Source: Aurantiochytrium sp. KH105 (lineage: Eukaryota > Sar > Bigyra > Thraustochytrida > Thraustochytriidae). Taken from it: a DNA stretch of 64,000 nucleotides. Each line of letters starts with the position of its first letter. Within the stretch, counting starts at the first letter, position 1. The stretch is from positions 119,075-183,074 of the forward strand of contig BGKB01000130.1 of assembly GCA_003116975.1 (NCBI GenBank), in the 5' to 3' direction. Of this stretch, positions 9,033 through 17,862 are shown one piece after another. Under the pieces are notes generated by a model. It was not told where the DNA came from and did not search any database. It saw nothing but the letters and a program-made list of their open reading frames with translations. The position numbers and the translations under genes were made by a program.

Positions 9033-11066
9033 CTACGATGAAGCGTTCAAGCCGGGAGGTTCATCTGTGCCAGCTGCAAAGGCTGAAAAAGCTGTTGGGA
9101 CTTCGGCATTCGCTTGAATAGGAGCAGGCGGAGGCGCAGCTCCTGATGCAGGTGCGCTGGCCGCGTCGTCCCCGTTACGCCGATTTTTGGCAGACTGGCG
9201 TCTCTCGCGACGCTTCGAAGCGTAAAAGTGATTCTTTACATCATTGGCGCTGCGGCCTGGCAGCTCTCGCGCAATGGCAGCCCAGTGATTTCCATTTTCC
9301 TTGTGCAGCACTCGAAACTTTTCGATCTCCGCCTCCGTCCATTCGCCTCGACGGAGATTGGGCTGAAGCGAATTGAACCAACGCTCGCGACACTGCTTAC
9401 CAATGCGTCCCGGGAGATATGGAGCGATCTGAATGGTCCACTTCGTTGGTCCATACTTTTCCACAAGAGAGCGCAGCTTGGCGTCCTCGGCAGGTGTCCA
9501 AGATCCACGTCCCTTCACGATGCTTGGATTAAGAACGTTGTTCCAGTGTCGGGCACACTGCAGCGCGGTGCGACGCGGCATGTCCTTGGCGATAAGATTC
9601 CAGTCTCCTGTTCCATGAGTCGTCACAAGGTCGAGGAGCACTGCGCCTTCTGCGGCGTCCCAGCGCAAGTCTTGCTCTGCATCCTCTTCCTCCTCTTGGC
9701 CGAGGGCGCTTTCCCCTGGCGGAGGGGGGGTAAAGGCGGCAAAGGCGGTGGTGTTTCCAGCCGCTTCCTGGCCTTGGTCCTTGTCTCCACTCTCGTCCGC
9801 AGTCACGCCACTTCTCTTGCCACGTGCTGCATGCGTCTGCGTATCCGCAGTAGTGCCCGTCTTTTGTGCCTTACGAGAGCCCGGGGGCGGAGGCGGCCCT
9901 GCGTCTGCCCCATCGTCGCCATCTTTTCGTGCACGCTTCCCCAAAGATGTCGCTGCTCCAGCTGCAAAGGAAGAACCAGGAGCATAAGTATCCTCGCCAT
10001 CGCCATGGCTGGCGTACACACCACTGACCACTTGCATGCGGGTCTTCAGCCGTCGTTGCGAAGCGTACCAGTGGTTTTTTACATCGTTATCACTACGCCC
10101 GGGCAGCTTCCTCGCGATGAGCGACCAGCGGTTCCCCACGCGCTGATGCATTTCAATAAGAGTGCGTTCCTCCTCTGGAGACCATGGGCCACGCTTGAGG
10201 TCTGGGTCAAGATGGTTACGCCAGCGCTCGCGACACTGTTTCCCTGTGCGGTTAGGAAAGTGGTTTGCGATAAAACTTGACCAGTTCTGAGGCCCATGCA
10301 TGCCAACAACCTTGCGCAAATTCGCATCCTCGGCTGCGGTCCACGAGCCTTTTGTCACCGGTGGAATCGCGGACATTTTCCTCCAATGTGCTCTGCACTC
10401 AGCCTCTGTGCGTTCCGGCAAGAAGCGAGCAATCTTATCCCATTCCTTGCCTTCATAGTGATTAACGGTTGTGCGCAGCACCTGCTCTTCGATGTCGGCC
10501 CAAGGAGGTCTTCCCGAAGCGATGGCTTCGGCTTCTTGAAGGGTCAGGCCAGTTGACTCCCCGTCAATCATGGCCCTGTTCTCATTTCCCTCGCCGTCGA
10601 GCTGATCGTCGTCTTCCCCTGTCGGGGTTCTCCTGTTGTTTTGGGACTCTGCATCTTTTGTGTTGTTATTGTCATCATCATCATCATCATCGTCTTCGTC
10701 GTTGTCGTCGTTTTCATCATTGTCGACGTCTCCATTCTGACCAGCGATATTATCGAGACGTGAATTTTCAGCGTCTTTCTCCCCCTCGTCTTGGTTTTCG
10801 TTGTCAGCGTCTTGTTGCGCGCCTCCTTGCGTGTCCTCTGGCAACAGAGCTGCGTCCGCACTCGCGTCCACGTCCCCGTCGCCGCCCTCTGCGTGCGCAG
10901 TCTCGTACGCTCGGCTTCGCTTTTGCGTGCCGTTTTGCTTCTGCTGCTGTCCTCCTCGCACCTTTTGCGTCTGCGTCTGCGTCTGCGCCCCGCCGTCGCC
11001 GTCGCCGTCGCCGTCCTCGGCCCTGGCCTTCGCCCTGGTCCTCGCGTCCTGCGCGCTCGTCATCAT
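9033..11066 (-). CDS. MYB transcription factor with two R1R2R3 blocks (six repeats)
   Basis: A 677-residue protein from the first ATG at 11066. Residues 1-185 are disordered, Gln-rich then strongly acidic (Asp/Asn runs near 112-134). The first three-repeat MYB block is about 189-340: a degenerate R1 (DIEEQVLRTTVNHYEGKEW), then R2 and R3 with canonical Trp spacing, KQCRERWRNHLDPDLKRGPW and SDNDVKNHWYASQRR. A 125-residue Pro/Gly/Lys linker follows. A second block is about 468-622 (WDAAEGAVLLDLV..W; GSWTPAEDAKL; KQCRERWFNSLQPNLRRGEW; SANDVKNHFYASKRR). Three-repeat MYBs bind AACNG-type sites and in many eukaryotes control G2/M or nucleolar genes. Two full blocks in one chain are unusual. The two share the third-repeat ending N-D-V-K-N-H-x-Y-A-S, pointing to an internal duplication. 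Confidence 0.93.
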   Translation of the reverse strand: MMTSAQDARTRAKARAEDGDGDGDGGAQTQTQTQKVRGGQQQKQNGTQKRSRAYETAHAEGGDGDVDASADAALLPEDTQGGAQQDADNENQDEGEKDAENSRLDNIAGQNGDVDNDENDDNDEDDDDDDDDNNNTKDAESQNNRRTPTGEDDDQLDGEGNENRAMIDGESTGLTLQEAEAIASGRPPWADIEEQVLRTTVNHYEGKEWDKIARFLPERTEAECRAHWRKMSAIPPVTKGSWTAAEDANLRKVVGMHGPQNWSSFIANHFPNRTGKQCRERWRNHLDPDLKRGPWSPEEERTLIEMHQRVGNRWSLIARKLPGRSDNDVKNHWYASQRRLKTRMQVVSGVYASHGDGEDTYAPGSSFAAGAATSLGKRARKDGDDGADAGPPPPPGSRKAQKTGTTADTQTHAARGKRSGVTADESGDKDQGQEAAGNTTAFAAFTPPPPGESALGQEEEEDAEQDLRWDAAEGAVLLDLVTTHGTGDWNLIAKDMPRRTALQCARHWNNVLNPSIVKGRGSWTPAEDAKLRSLVEKYGPTKWTIQIAPYLPGRIGKQCRERWFNSLQPNLRRGEWTEAEIEKFRVLHKENGNHWAAIARELPGRSANDVKNHFYASKRRERRQSAKNRRNGDDAASAPASGAAPPPAPIQANAEVPTAFSAFAAGTDEPPGLNASS

Positions 11067-11862
11067 GCGTCTGCGTTCGCGTCCGCCGCCCGCCGGCGCT
11101 TCCGGCGTCCTGCGCGCGCGCGTCCGAGAGCGCCGGGCGCTCTGCGGTCTCGCCCGGACCTCGCGCCCGGACCTCGCGCTGCCGCGCCTCGCGCTGCTTT
11201 GCTTCGCTCTGGGCGCCGTGCGGGCTTGCTTCGCTTCGCTTTGCCGCTCTGCCCGTCCTCTTTTTTCCACGCCTGCCTGCCTGCCTGCCTCTGCCGCGAA
11301 ACCGACGCCGTCGTTGCGTCGGTTAGCCCTGCCCACCCGTTCTTTCCTCTCACTTGCTTTCTTTCTTTTGTAAGCCCAATGGTTTTTTTTTCCCTCGCGT
11401 CAGGCTTCGTCGACCCGCGAGGGCGAGACGAGCTGCCGCTGGTGCGGTGAGAGTAGGCGCGTCTGAGCCCGCTCGAGCGCGTGGGCGGCGACGCCGGGGA
11501 AGGAAAGGCGAGGCTCGCCGCTGTTGAAAGGACGGATCTCCGTGTGACGCAAATTGGCAACCTCGACGTGATCTTTAAGGTTCGGGACGCCGCTGCCGGG
11601 AGCCGAGGCTCGAAACGGCCATAACGGCCACCGTTCTACGTTACTACTATCGGTCATCATTCTCTTTTCTTTGATCCAGAGAGCTTGCTTGCCTACGTGC
11701 TGGTAAATCAGATGATGCGATGCTTTCCATGGAATTTCCGTTCCACATCAAGGCGTTCATACGACGTATCAGTTTACGTAGGGCCCCTTGATTTTTTGGA
11801 GATAAAATGTCGTCAGTAGTGGTGGCGCTCAGAAAAGACAATCTTGTTTGCTTTTAGATTTT
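11067..11862. other. MYB 5' leader and intergenic DNA
   Basis: A GC-rich leader with a (CAGG)n run on the MYB sense strand (11272-11290), then ordinary intergenic DNA up to the stop of the epimerase-like gene. The MYB frame is open up to about 11336, but that part starts from a non-ATG codon and is low-complexity Arg/Ala. Confidence 0.45.
11272..11290. repeat. (CCTG)n run, (CAGG)n in MYB leader
   Basis: Nearly five tetranucleotide units about 210 bp upstream of the MYB ATG, reading CAGG on the sense strand. Confidence 0.88.
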
Positions 11863-12888
11863 CTAGTGCGAAGACACGGTCTCCGAAACCCACTTGTTGG
11901 TAATTTGCATAGCTTCCTCGAGAGGCGTAGACTTGAATTCGGGGAAACGAGCCTCAAAGTCGGCAGCACTAACAGTGAAATCTTCCTTCCACATGTACAT
12001 GGTGTCGCGGAGACCGTCGACTGTCTCTGAGAAGAATGATAGCATCCTCAAAAGTGCGCCGTCCGAAAGAGCCATATACTTGAGCTTGCCTTCGTGCGGT
12101 TTGTCATTGATCCGATAAATGTCACGCAACCAGTCGAGAACACTCCTGTCGGGCAGTGTTGGCGGCGCGTGCCAGGCGCGGCCCCAGGTATCAGGGTTTT
12201 CCGCCACCAGCACGATAGCCCGGGCGATATCCGGGACAAAGGTTTGCGAGTGGATCGTCGTCGGATCGCCGAGGAGAGACGGCTTTTTTCCTTTGACGAC
12301 ATCCGTCCAGATGAGATTGAGCACGCTGGCGTTGACGCGGGGCCCAAAGAAATCAGAGGCACGCACAAGAGCCAGCTTGGCGTCGCCGGCGTCGCTTGCA
12401 GCTAGAAATTGGCGCTCGATGGCCGCGCGCACCTCCGGCTTTGAGTTTGTTCCGCCGGCCAAAAATTCTGTATCTTGCTCGCGAAGCGGCATGCGCGCCA
12501 TGCCAGGCTGGCCAAACATGTAAAGGTTGTCCATGAATATGAGGGGCACACTTGTCTGCTTGCACGCGAGCAGCAGTCGGTCAGCGATTTTTGGCCACCC
12601 AGGTCCCCAGGACTTGACATGGTAGCGCGGAAGGCCAATGCAAGAGAAGAGAATGTCCGGTTTGACGTTCTCGCAGATCTTGGCCAGATCGTCTTCTTTG
12701 CCCTTGACCATGTCCAGCGGGACCACTTCGATCGAGCTCGAATTGCTTGTCGGCAAGCCCGCAAGGCGGCCGCTACGGCTCGTCAGCACGATGCGCGACG
12801 ATTTCGCTCCCGCGAGAATTTCGTCAAGGACGGCCCGTCCAATGGCGCCTCCAGCGCCCACAATGACAACGACATTCCAGGCCGGCAT
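11863..12888 (-). CDS. Atypical/extended SDR, NAD(P)-dependent epimerase/dehydratase-like
   Basis: A 341-residue protein from the ATG at 12888; upstream in frame is only an Arg run encoded by a TCT/TTC microsatellite in the leader. The N-terminal Rossmann motif GAGGAIGRAV binds NAD(P). Further features are a beta strand before LTSRSGR, PLDMVKGKEDD, the FSCIG strand, DNLYMFGQP at the usual site of the SDR active-site Tyr, LVRASDFFGPRVN, and a C-terminal half with FVPDIARAIVLVAE typical of extended SDRs acting on nucleotide sugars or related substrates. The classic YxxxK is not obvious: DNLYMFGQP lacks a Lys four residues after Tyr. Substrate cannot be named. It starts about 1.2 kb from the divergent SUFU-domain gene. 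Confidence 0.8.
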   Translation of the reverse strand: MPAWNVVVIVGAGGAIGRAVLDEILAGAKSSRIVLTSRSGRLAGLPTSNSSSIEVVPLDMVKGKEDDLAKICENVKPDILFSCIGLPRYHVKSWGPGWPKIADRLLLACKQTSVPLIFMDNLYMFGQPGMARMPLREQDTEFLAGGTNSKPEVRAAIERQFLAASDAGDAKLALVRASDFFGPRVNASVLNLIWTDVVKGKKPSLLGDPTTIHSQTFVPDIARAIVLVAENPDTWGRAWHAPPTLPDRSVLDWLRDIYRINDKPHEGKLKYMALSDGALLRMLSFFSETVDGLRDTMYMWKEDFTVSAADFEARFPEFKSTPLEEAMQITNKWVSETVSSH

Positions 12889-14100
12889 CTTTCGTCTTCT
12901 TCTTCTTCTTCTTCTTCTTCTTCTTTCTCTCTGCTTTGTCAGCGCGTCTTTTCTCTCAAGCTTGCTAGCAGTCGAGCGAGCTGCCTTGCCGTAGCCGTCC
13001 ACGACCTTTCCAATTCAGGTTTTGCTTTGGATGTACATTCAGGTTCTGCTGCGGACATCCACGCGTCCCGGACTAGGCCTGCAGACTGAATCTTGCTCAG
13101 CTTTACCAGCATCGCAGATGGGCGCCGTGACGCCGCAGTGCAGCCGTGGCCGGCGAGATTCGCTTGATTAGCTTTTGTTCTACGATGCCCACGTCTTCGC
13201 AACAAGAACTTTTCGGCCATGCTTCCTCCCGGACCCTGGACCTCCGACCCTGGTCTGTCTGACGGCTTGCAGGCCGCAGCCGCGGCCGTTCCCGCCGCGC
13301 ACACCGTGCGAGTCGGGGCAGTGCGCGCGCACCCCTGGGAACAGCTCCGACACGCGCGTCCGGGCGCCTCCCGGGTCTCCCGTGCATAAGTTTTAGTTCT
13401 CGACCATAAACACGATCTGTATGGGAAACTAGTTTTGCACTACGAGACGCGGCTCCTTCCGCTCGACGTGTGCACCGTGCACGCGCCGCTGCTCGGAGAT
13501 CGTTGCAGCCCTGCCGGGCTGCGACCGCGACACCGTGCAGAGTAATACTAGTAACCAGGTAGTAAATCTTGAGTGCCTGCACACTCCTCGCGTCCGATCG
13601 GCGGCGGCAGCAACAGCAGTTTGGGGCACGCACGGTCGTCCGCGAGCGGCCTGCGCTTGTGCGAGGTCTCGCACGAGTACGAGTGCACGCACAGCCGCCC
13701 CGAGGCGCGCACGAGCGCACGCAGTCCCGGAAAGTCGCGACCGAGGGTGGCCGTCAACACGCACGTGTTCGCAGGTCGACAACCAGCCTCTCGCACCAGA
13801 CCAGGCCGCGCAGCAGAGTCAGCCATCGACTGACATTCGGACGAGGAAAAGCTTGCTGTCCCGGCAGGCAAAACGCCAAGGCGGCTCTGACGCGCACGCG
13901 TGCTGTGCGCAAGAGGCAAGAGGCGGTGGACCCCACTCCCCGCGCGGCCACGCTCGCTCGCACGTACGCTCGCACGTACATACGCACGCACGCTCGAATC
14001 GCTTGGAGGCGCGAACGGAAGCGCGGAAGCCCGGAAGCGCGTAAGCACGGAAGCGCTGCACGCGACCCGAGCGAGAGACGGAACAGCAAAAGCAAAGAGG
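12889..14100. other. Divergent region between SDR and SUFU genes
   Basis: A TTC/TCT trinucleotide run (12895-12925) sits next to the SDR start. The rest is GC-rich with long but compositionally poor overlapping open frames on both strands, none recognisable. Confidence 0.45.
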
Positions 14101-14955
14101 ATGGGCTCGTCGAAGTCGAAGTCTGCGACAGCGCGTGGGCCAAGTGTCGCCGCGCTCCATGTCGAGAATACCAAAGACGCCTCCGACTGGAGGTTCTCGA
14201 CGCCGGTTATCAGGTTCTACGAGGATAACTTTGACGTTATCAAGGAAAAGCCTCTCGGAGAGGAGTTTGAGGAGTTTGATGTCGGATCGACCACGTGCAG
14301 CATCGGCGTCATGATCATGCGCTCAGAAGACGAGTTCGTCTATGCGACGACAGGCTTCGGAAACATGGTCCTTCTCGAAGAGAAGGAACAAGGGATTCCC
14401 CGCGAAAAGCGCAATCACGGCTTTGAGCTCGTGTTTCGCTTGCCCATTCCCGAGGAGCAAAAGAACGCCGGAAGCAATATGGTCCTTCCCGCGTGGCCCG
14501 TAGATCTTCTGCTGCGAATCTGTGCGGAGAAAGTCGATGACCCCATGCCCCCTGTCGAGCCGACGCAGCGCGTACTCATCAATCAAGAGCAGATCCCGGA
14601 AAGCCACGAGCAATTTGATCAAATTACCACACGCCATTTCTTTTACGCTCTCGCAGACAAGGAGGAAGACGCTCCATTCAATCGTACGCTTGAAGACGCG
14701 CACGGCAAGGTCCGCTTTCTTTTCCTCTGTGGACTCACGGCGCAAGAGCGATTCTGGGCCAAGAACCATGGCCTTTCAGCGCTAGAAACCAAGATGCGTG
14801 AAGTTTCAGCCGCCTGTAACGAAGCTGCTGACGACGCCGAAGACACAGAAGCTTCATTCACCTTTGGTCTGAACGACCTTTACAGAGAGAGCGTCGTGCA
14901 GCGCCGGACCATCTTTCGCAGCGTTCGTTTGAACAAGGCCTCCGAAGTTCAGTGA
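14101..14955 (+). CDS. Suppressor-of-fused (SUFU) domain protein, predicted myristoylated
   Basis: A 284-residue protein from the ATG at 14101; earlier in-frame codons encode low-complexity leader. The N-terminus MGSSKSKS is a strong myristoylation plus polybasic motif, nearly the same as that of Src-type kinases. The SUFU-fold signature is seen in order: an Y-A-T-T-G-F-G strand, NHGFELVFRLP, LPAWPVDLLLRI (compare the GFEL-FRL and TWPAELM elements of metazoan SUFU), and later VRFLFLCGLTAQERFWAKNHGLSALE. In animals SUFU sequesters Gli factors; in microbes SUFU domains occur as protein-binding or immunity modules. No Hedgehog component is present here, so the partner is unknown. Membrane anchoring is inferred from the N-terminus alone. 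Confidence 0.8.
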   Translation: MGSSKSKSATARGPSVAALHVENTKDASDWRFSTPVIRFYEDNFDVIKEKPLGEEFEEFDVGSTTCSIGVMIMRSEDEFVYATTGFGNMVLLEEKEQGIPREKRNHGFELVFRLPIPEEQKNAGSNMVLPAWPVDLLLRICAEKVDDPMPPVEPTQRVLINQEQIPESHEQFDQITTRHFFYALADKEEDAPFNRTLEDAHGKVRFLFLCGLTAQERFWAKNHGLSALETKMREVSAACNEAADDAEDTEASFTFGLNDLYRESVVQRRTIFRSVRLNKASEVQ

Positions 14956-15102
14956 AGCAGCTAAATTCTTCCTCTTCCTATCCGTCCGCCTCCTTTTCTG
15001 TTGTTTTTCTGTTGACTGTGTAAACAGGTGGTGCGCCACAATTCTTTCACTCAATCAATCGGTCAATTTTCATCTTTTCGTTCTCTTTTCTTTTGTCTTC
15101 TT
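14956..15102. other. 3' region of SUFU-domain gene
   Basis: Pyrimidine-rich tail after the stop, up to the left end of the inverted-repeat element. No gene seen. Confidence 0.4.
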
Positions 15103-15501
15103 AGGGGTGCACTTAGTCGGGCCACCTCATAGCACTTCTGTGAGTCCCCCATGTATCTTTGATATTCGATAACTCGCACCATCTTGCAAAAAGTCAAACC
15201 CTCACCCAGAGGCTATTAGGGAGGCCTACCTCAAACACTCCAAAGGAAAAAGGAGAATCCCGCGAAACAGGGATGGTTGGGCTTAGAGTGTCGGCGCCAA
15301 TCTCCATTGCGAGTTGCGTCGATTTTTAGAGAGTCTGGAGCGAGCGGGCAAGCGGTAAAGTTCGGATCCATACAAGCCCGAAGAGCCCCGAATGGCTACT
15401 TTATTATTGTTTTTATGTGGTGGACTTACTCATGTCTCCTATGGAGACTGAGCAACCCTCGTAATGGTGATATGAGGTAGACCGACTAGGTGCACCCCTA
15501 A
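15102..15501. mobile_element. MITE-like inverted-repeat element, ~400 bp
   Basis: The left end reads TTAGGGGTGCACTTAGTCGG (from 15101) and the right end reads CCGACTAGGTGCACCCCTAA (15483-15502), a near-perfect inverted repeat of about 20 bp with one mismatch. If the repeat proper begins at GGGG, both sides are flanked by TA, as expected for a TA target-site duplication. The interior has no convincing protein, so this looks like a non-autonomous (MITE) element, possibly of the Tc1/mariner group. It sits at the edge of the repeat-rich 15-18 kb zone. Confidence 0.6.
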
Positions 15502-16159
15502 GTATATCTGGTTCGTTTTTGACAAGCAACTTGCCTCGCGCCTTCATTCATCAATGCAAATCCAATCCAGTCTCTCTACCTCGTTAGTAGCTTTAAGGTG
15601 GCAGGCAAGCGCACAGGCCAAGGCATGAGTTTGTCCAGAGCTACCGATTGGGCACGCATACTAACAGTCAAAATAAATCTGCTCCACGCCATCACGCCGG
15701 CTTTCACGACCCACTGCTTGGCATCGCCCGATGCTCTTGCAAGATCGCAGGGGAGCAAGCTCCCCGACCGGCTCGACGGGAGCGATCTTGGCCGCGTCCT
15801 CGCAGAGCCCCGGAAGGAGCATTGATCAGGATTCTTTCTTTTGACTGTGACCGTGCAAGGTATGGATGGACGAACTTGTGCATGGAAGGGGCGAACATCA
15901 TCAAAGTCCAGCGTCCGTTCTCCTGGCGCGATTTGGGTGCAAGACCCACTGCCGAGGCTCGATTGAAGGAGAACGCGGGGCGAACGAGGATAGGAAGCCA
16001 ATGGCACAAGAAGATTAACCACGCAGAAAAGCCGGTCGTAAAAATTTCTTTGGCGCGCCTCGACTCACCTCGTCTCGCCCGAGGTGGAGACCTCACCTCG
16101 TCCGAAGTAGACACCTCGCCTTACCTCGGCCGTGCTGGACAGGTGAATAGATGGCCAAG
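15502..16159. other. Intergenic, no gene recognised
   Basis: Open frames on both strands look random in composition. CACCTCG-type short repeats at about 16065-16130 lead into the tandem array. No RNA gene recognised. Confidence 0.4.
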
Positions 16160-17690
16160 AGCCGTATTCGTCCGGACGCCGTTCGTCCGGACCCCGTTCG
16201 TCTGCACCCCGTTCGTTCGGTTCCGAGGTGCTCTCCTTGCTACTAGCCAGGTGCAGGTCGTACTAACAAATGTATGTAAGGATCCCTGGCAGGGAGAGCG
16301 ATACAGACTTGCTCGTCATCATTATGATGGTATAGCTGCTCAGTGAACGGCTCGCACGATGCACACATCTCTTTTCTTCTCTTCTTCTTTTCTCTGTCTC
16401 GTTGTTGGGCTGAGCAGCTCCCGGGCACCTCCGCATGTCATTCGCCGTGCGTACTTCGAGAGCCACCAAGAGCCAGATTCGGACGCGTATACCAAAACAG
16501 ATGGCGATCTTGTCAATTGAGGGAGTTGAAGGCGAAGAGAGAACCCGTTCGTCCGGACGCCGTTCGCCCGGACCCCGTTCGTCTGGACCCCGTTCGTCCG
16601 GTTCCGAGGTGCTCTCCTTGCTGCAGGTCTTACTAAGGATCCGTGGCAGGGGGAGCGATACAGACTTGCTCGTTATCATTATGATGGTATAGCTCCACAG
16701 TGAACGGCTCGCGCGATGCACACATCTTCTTTTTTTCTCTTCTTTTCTCTGTCTCGTTGTAGGGCAGAACAGCTCCGGGGCACCTCCGCATGTCCTTCGC
16801 CGTGCGTACTTCGAGACCCACCAAGAGCCACCAGATTCGGACGCGTATACCAAAACAGATGGCGATCTTGTCAATTGAGGAATTTGAAGGCCGTTCGTCT
16901 GGACGCCGTTCGTCCGGACGCCGTTCGTCTGGACCCCGTTCGTCCGGTTCCGAGGTGCTCTCATTGCTGCCAGCCAGGATCAGGTCTTACTAAAAGGATC
17001 CGTGGCAGGGAGAGCGATACAGACTTGCTCGTCATGATGATAGCTCCTCAGTGAACGACTCGCGCGATGCAGACATCTGTTTTCCCCCTCCTTTTCTCTG
17101 CTTCTTTTGGTCAAAGTTCACGGTGTCTTTTCTCTCTAAAACTATTTTTCTTGCCTCAATTCCTTGCTCTTTGAAGCATTGAACCAGCCAAATGATGAGG
17201 TCTGGACAGGTCCGGGGCACCTCAGCATGTTCTTCGCCATGCGTACTTCGAGACCCACCAAGAGCCACCAGATTCGGACGCGTAGTATACCAAAACAGAT
17301 GGCGATCTTGTCAATTGAGGGAGTTGAAAGCAAAGAGAGACCTCGTTCGTCTGGACGCCGTTCTTCCGGACGCCGTTCGTCCGAACCCCGTTCGTCTGGA
17401 CCCCGTTCGTTCGGTTCCGAGGTGCTCTCCTTGCTACCAGCCAGGTGCAGGTCTTACTAAGGATCCGTGGCAGGGGGAGCGATACAGACTTGCTCGTCAT
17501 CATTTTGATGGTATAGCTCCTCAGTGAACGGCTCGCGCGATACACACATCTTCTTTTTTTCTCTTCTTCTCTTCTCTGTCTCGCTGTAGGGCTGGACAGC
17601 CCCGGGGCACCTCCGCATGTCATTCGCCGTCCGTACTTCGAGAGCGACCAGACTCGGACGCGTATACAGAAATGGATGGCAGTTTGTAGT
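16160..17690. repeat. Tandem array of ~357-bp complex units with embedded 15-bp minisatellite
   Basis: At least four units. GATCC followed by (G/C)TGGCAGGG lies at 16281, 16638, 16997 and 17462 (spacings 357, 359 and 465). ATGGCGATCTTGTCAATTGA lies at 16501, 16859 and 17299, with a diverged version near 17672. The third unit has about 100 bp extra. Each unit contains, in order: a block of 15-bp repeats (consensus CCGTTCGTCCGGACG), a TCTTACTAA segment, the GATCC anchor, a conserved AGTGAACGGCTCG-type segment, a long pyrimidine tract usually ending in AG, and a conserved CGCATGTC..CGTACTTCGAGA segment. Frames stay open through it on both strands but are not maintained the same way in all units. 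It ends about 170 bp upstream of the secreted-protein ATG. Confidence 0.85.
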
Positions 17691-17862
17691 GGGCCGGGAA
17701 CTGGAGATGCTCGCGGGCAATCGGGCATGCATGGAGCGAGCGAGCGAGCGAGCGAAGCAAACCCGAATTGCCAGAAAACCCTCTAAAGAAAGCGAGCTCG
17801 ACACCGCAAGGCGTGGCACTGCAAGACACGAATCAGCGGCCGCTCCTTGGCGGCACAGGACC

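Noticed and set aside
16263..16964. Repeat-encoded ORFs in the tandem array
   Set aside because: Frames stay open on both strands because the repeat unit is a multiple of three; no start or frame is kept across units.
16160..17410. CRISPR-like regular repeats
   Set aside because: The 15-bp repeats are directly adjacent without unique spacers, in a eukaryotic genome; this is a minisatellite inside longer tandem units.
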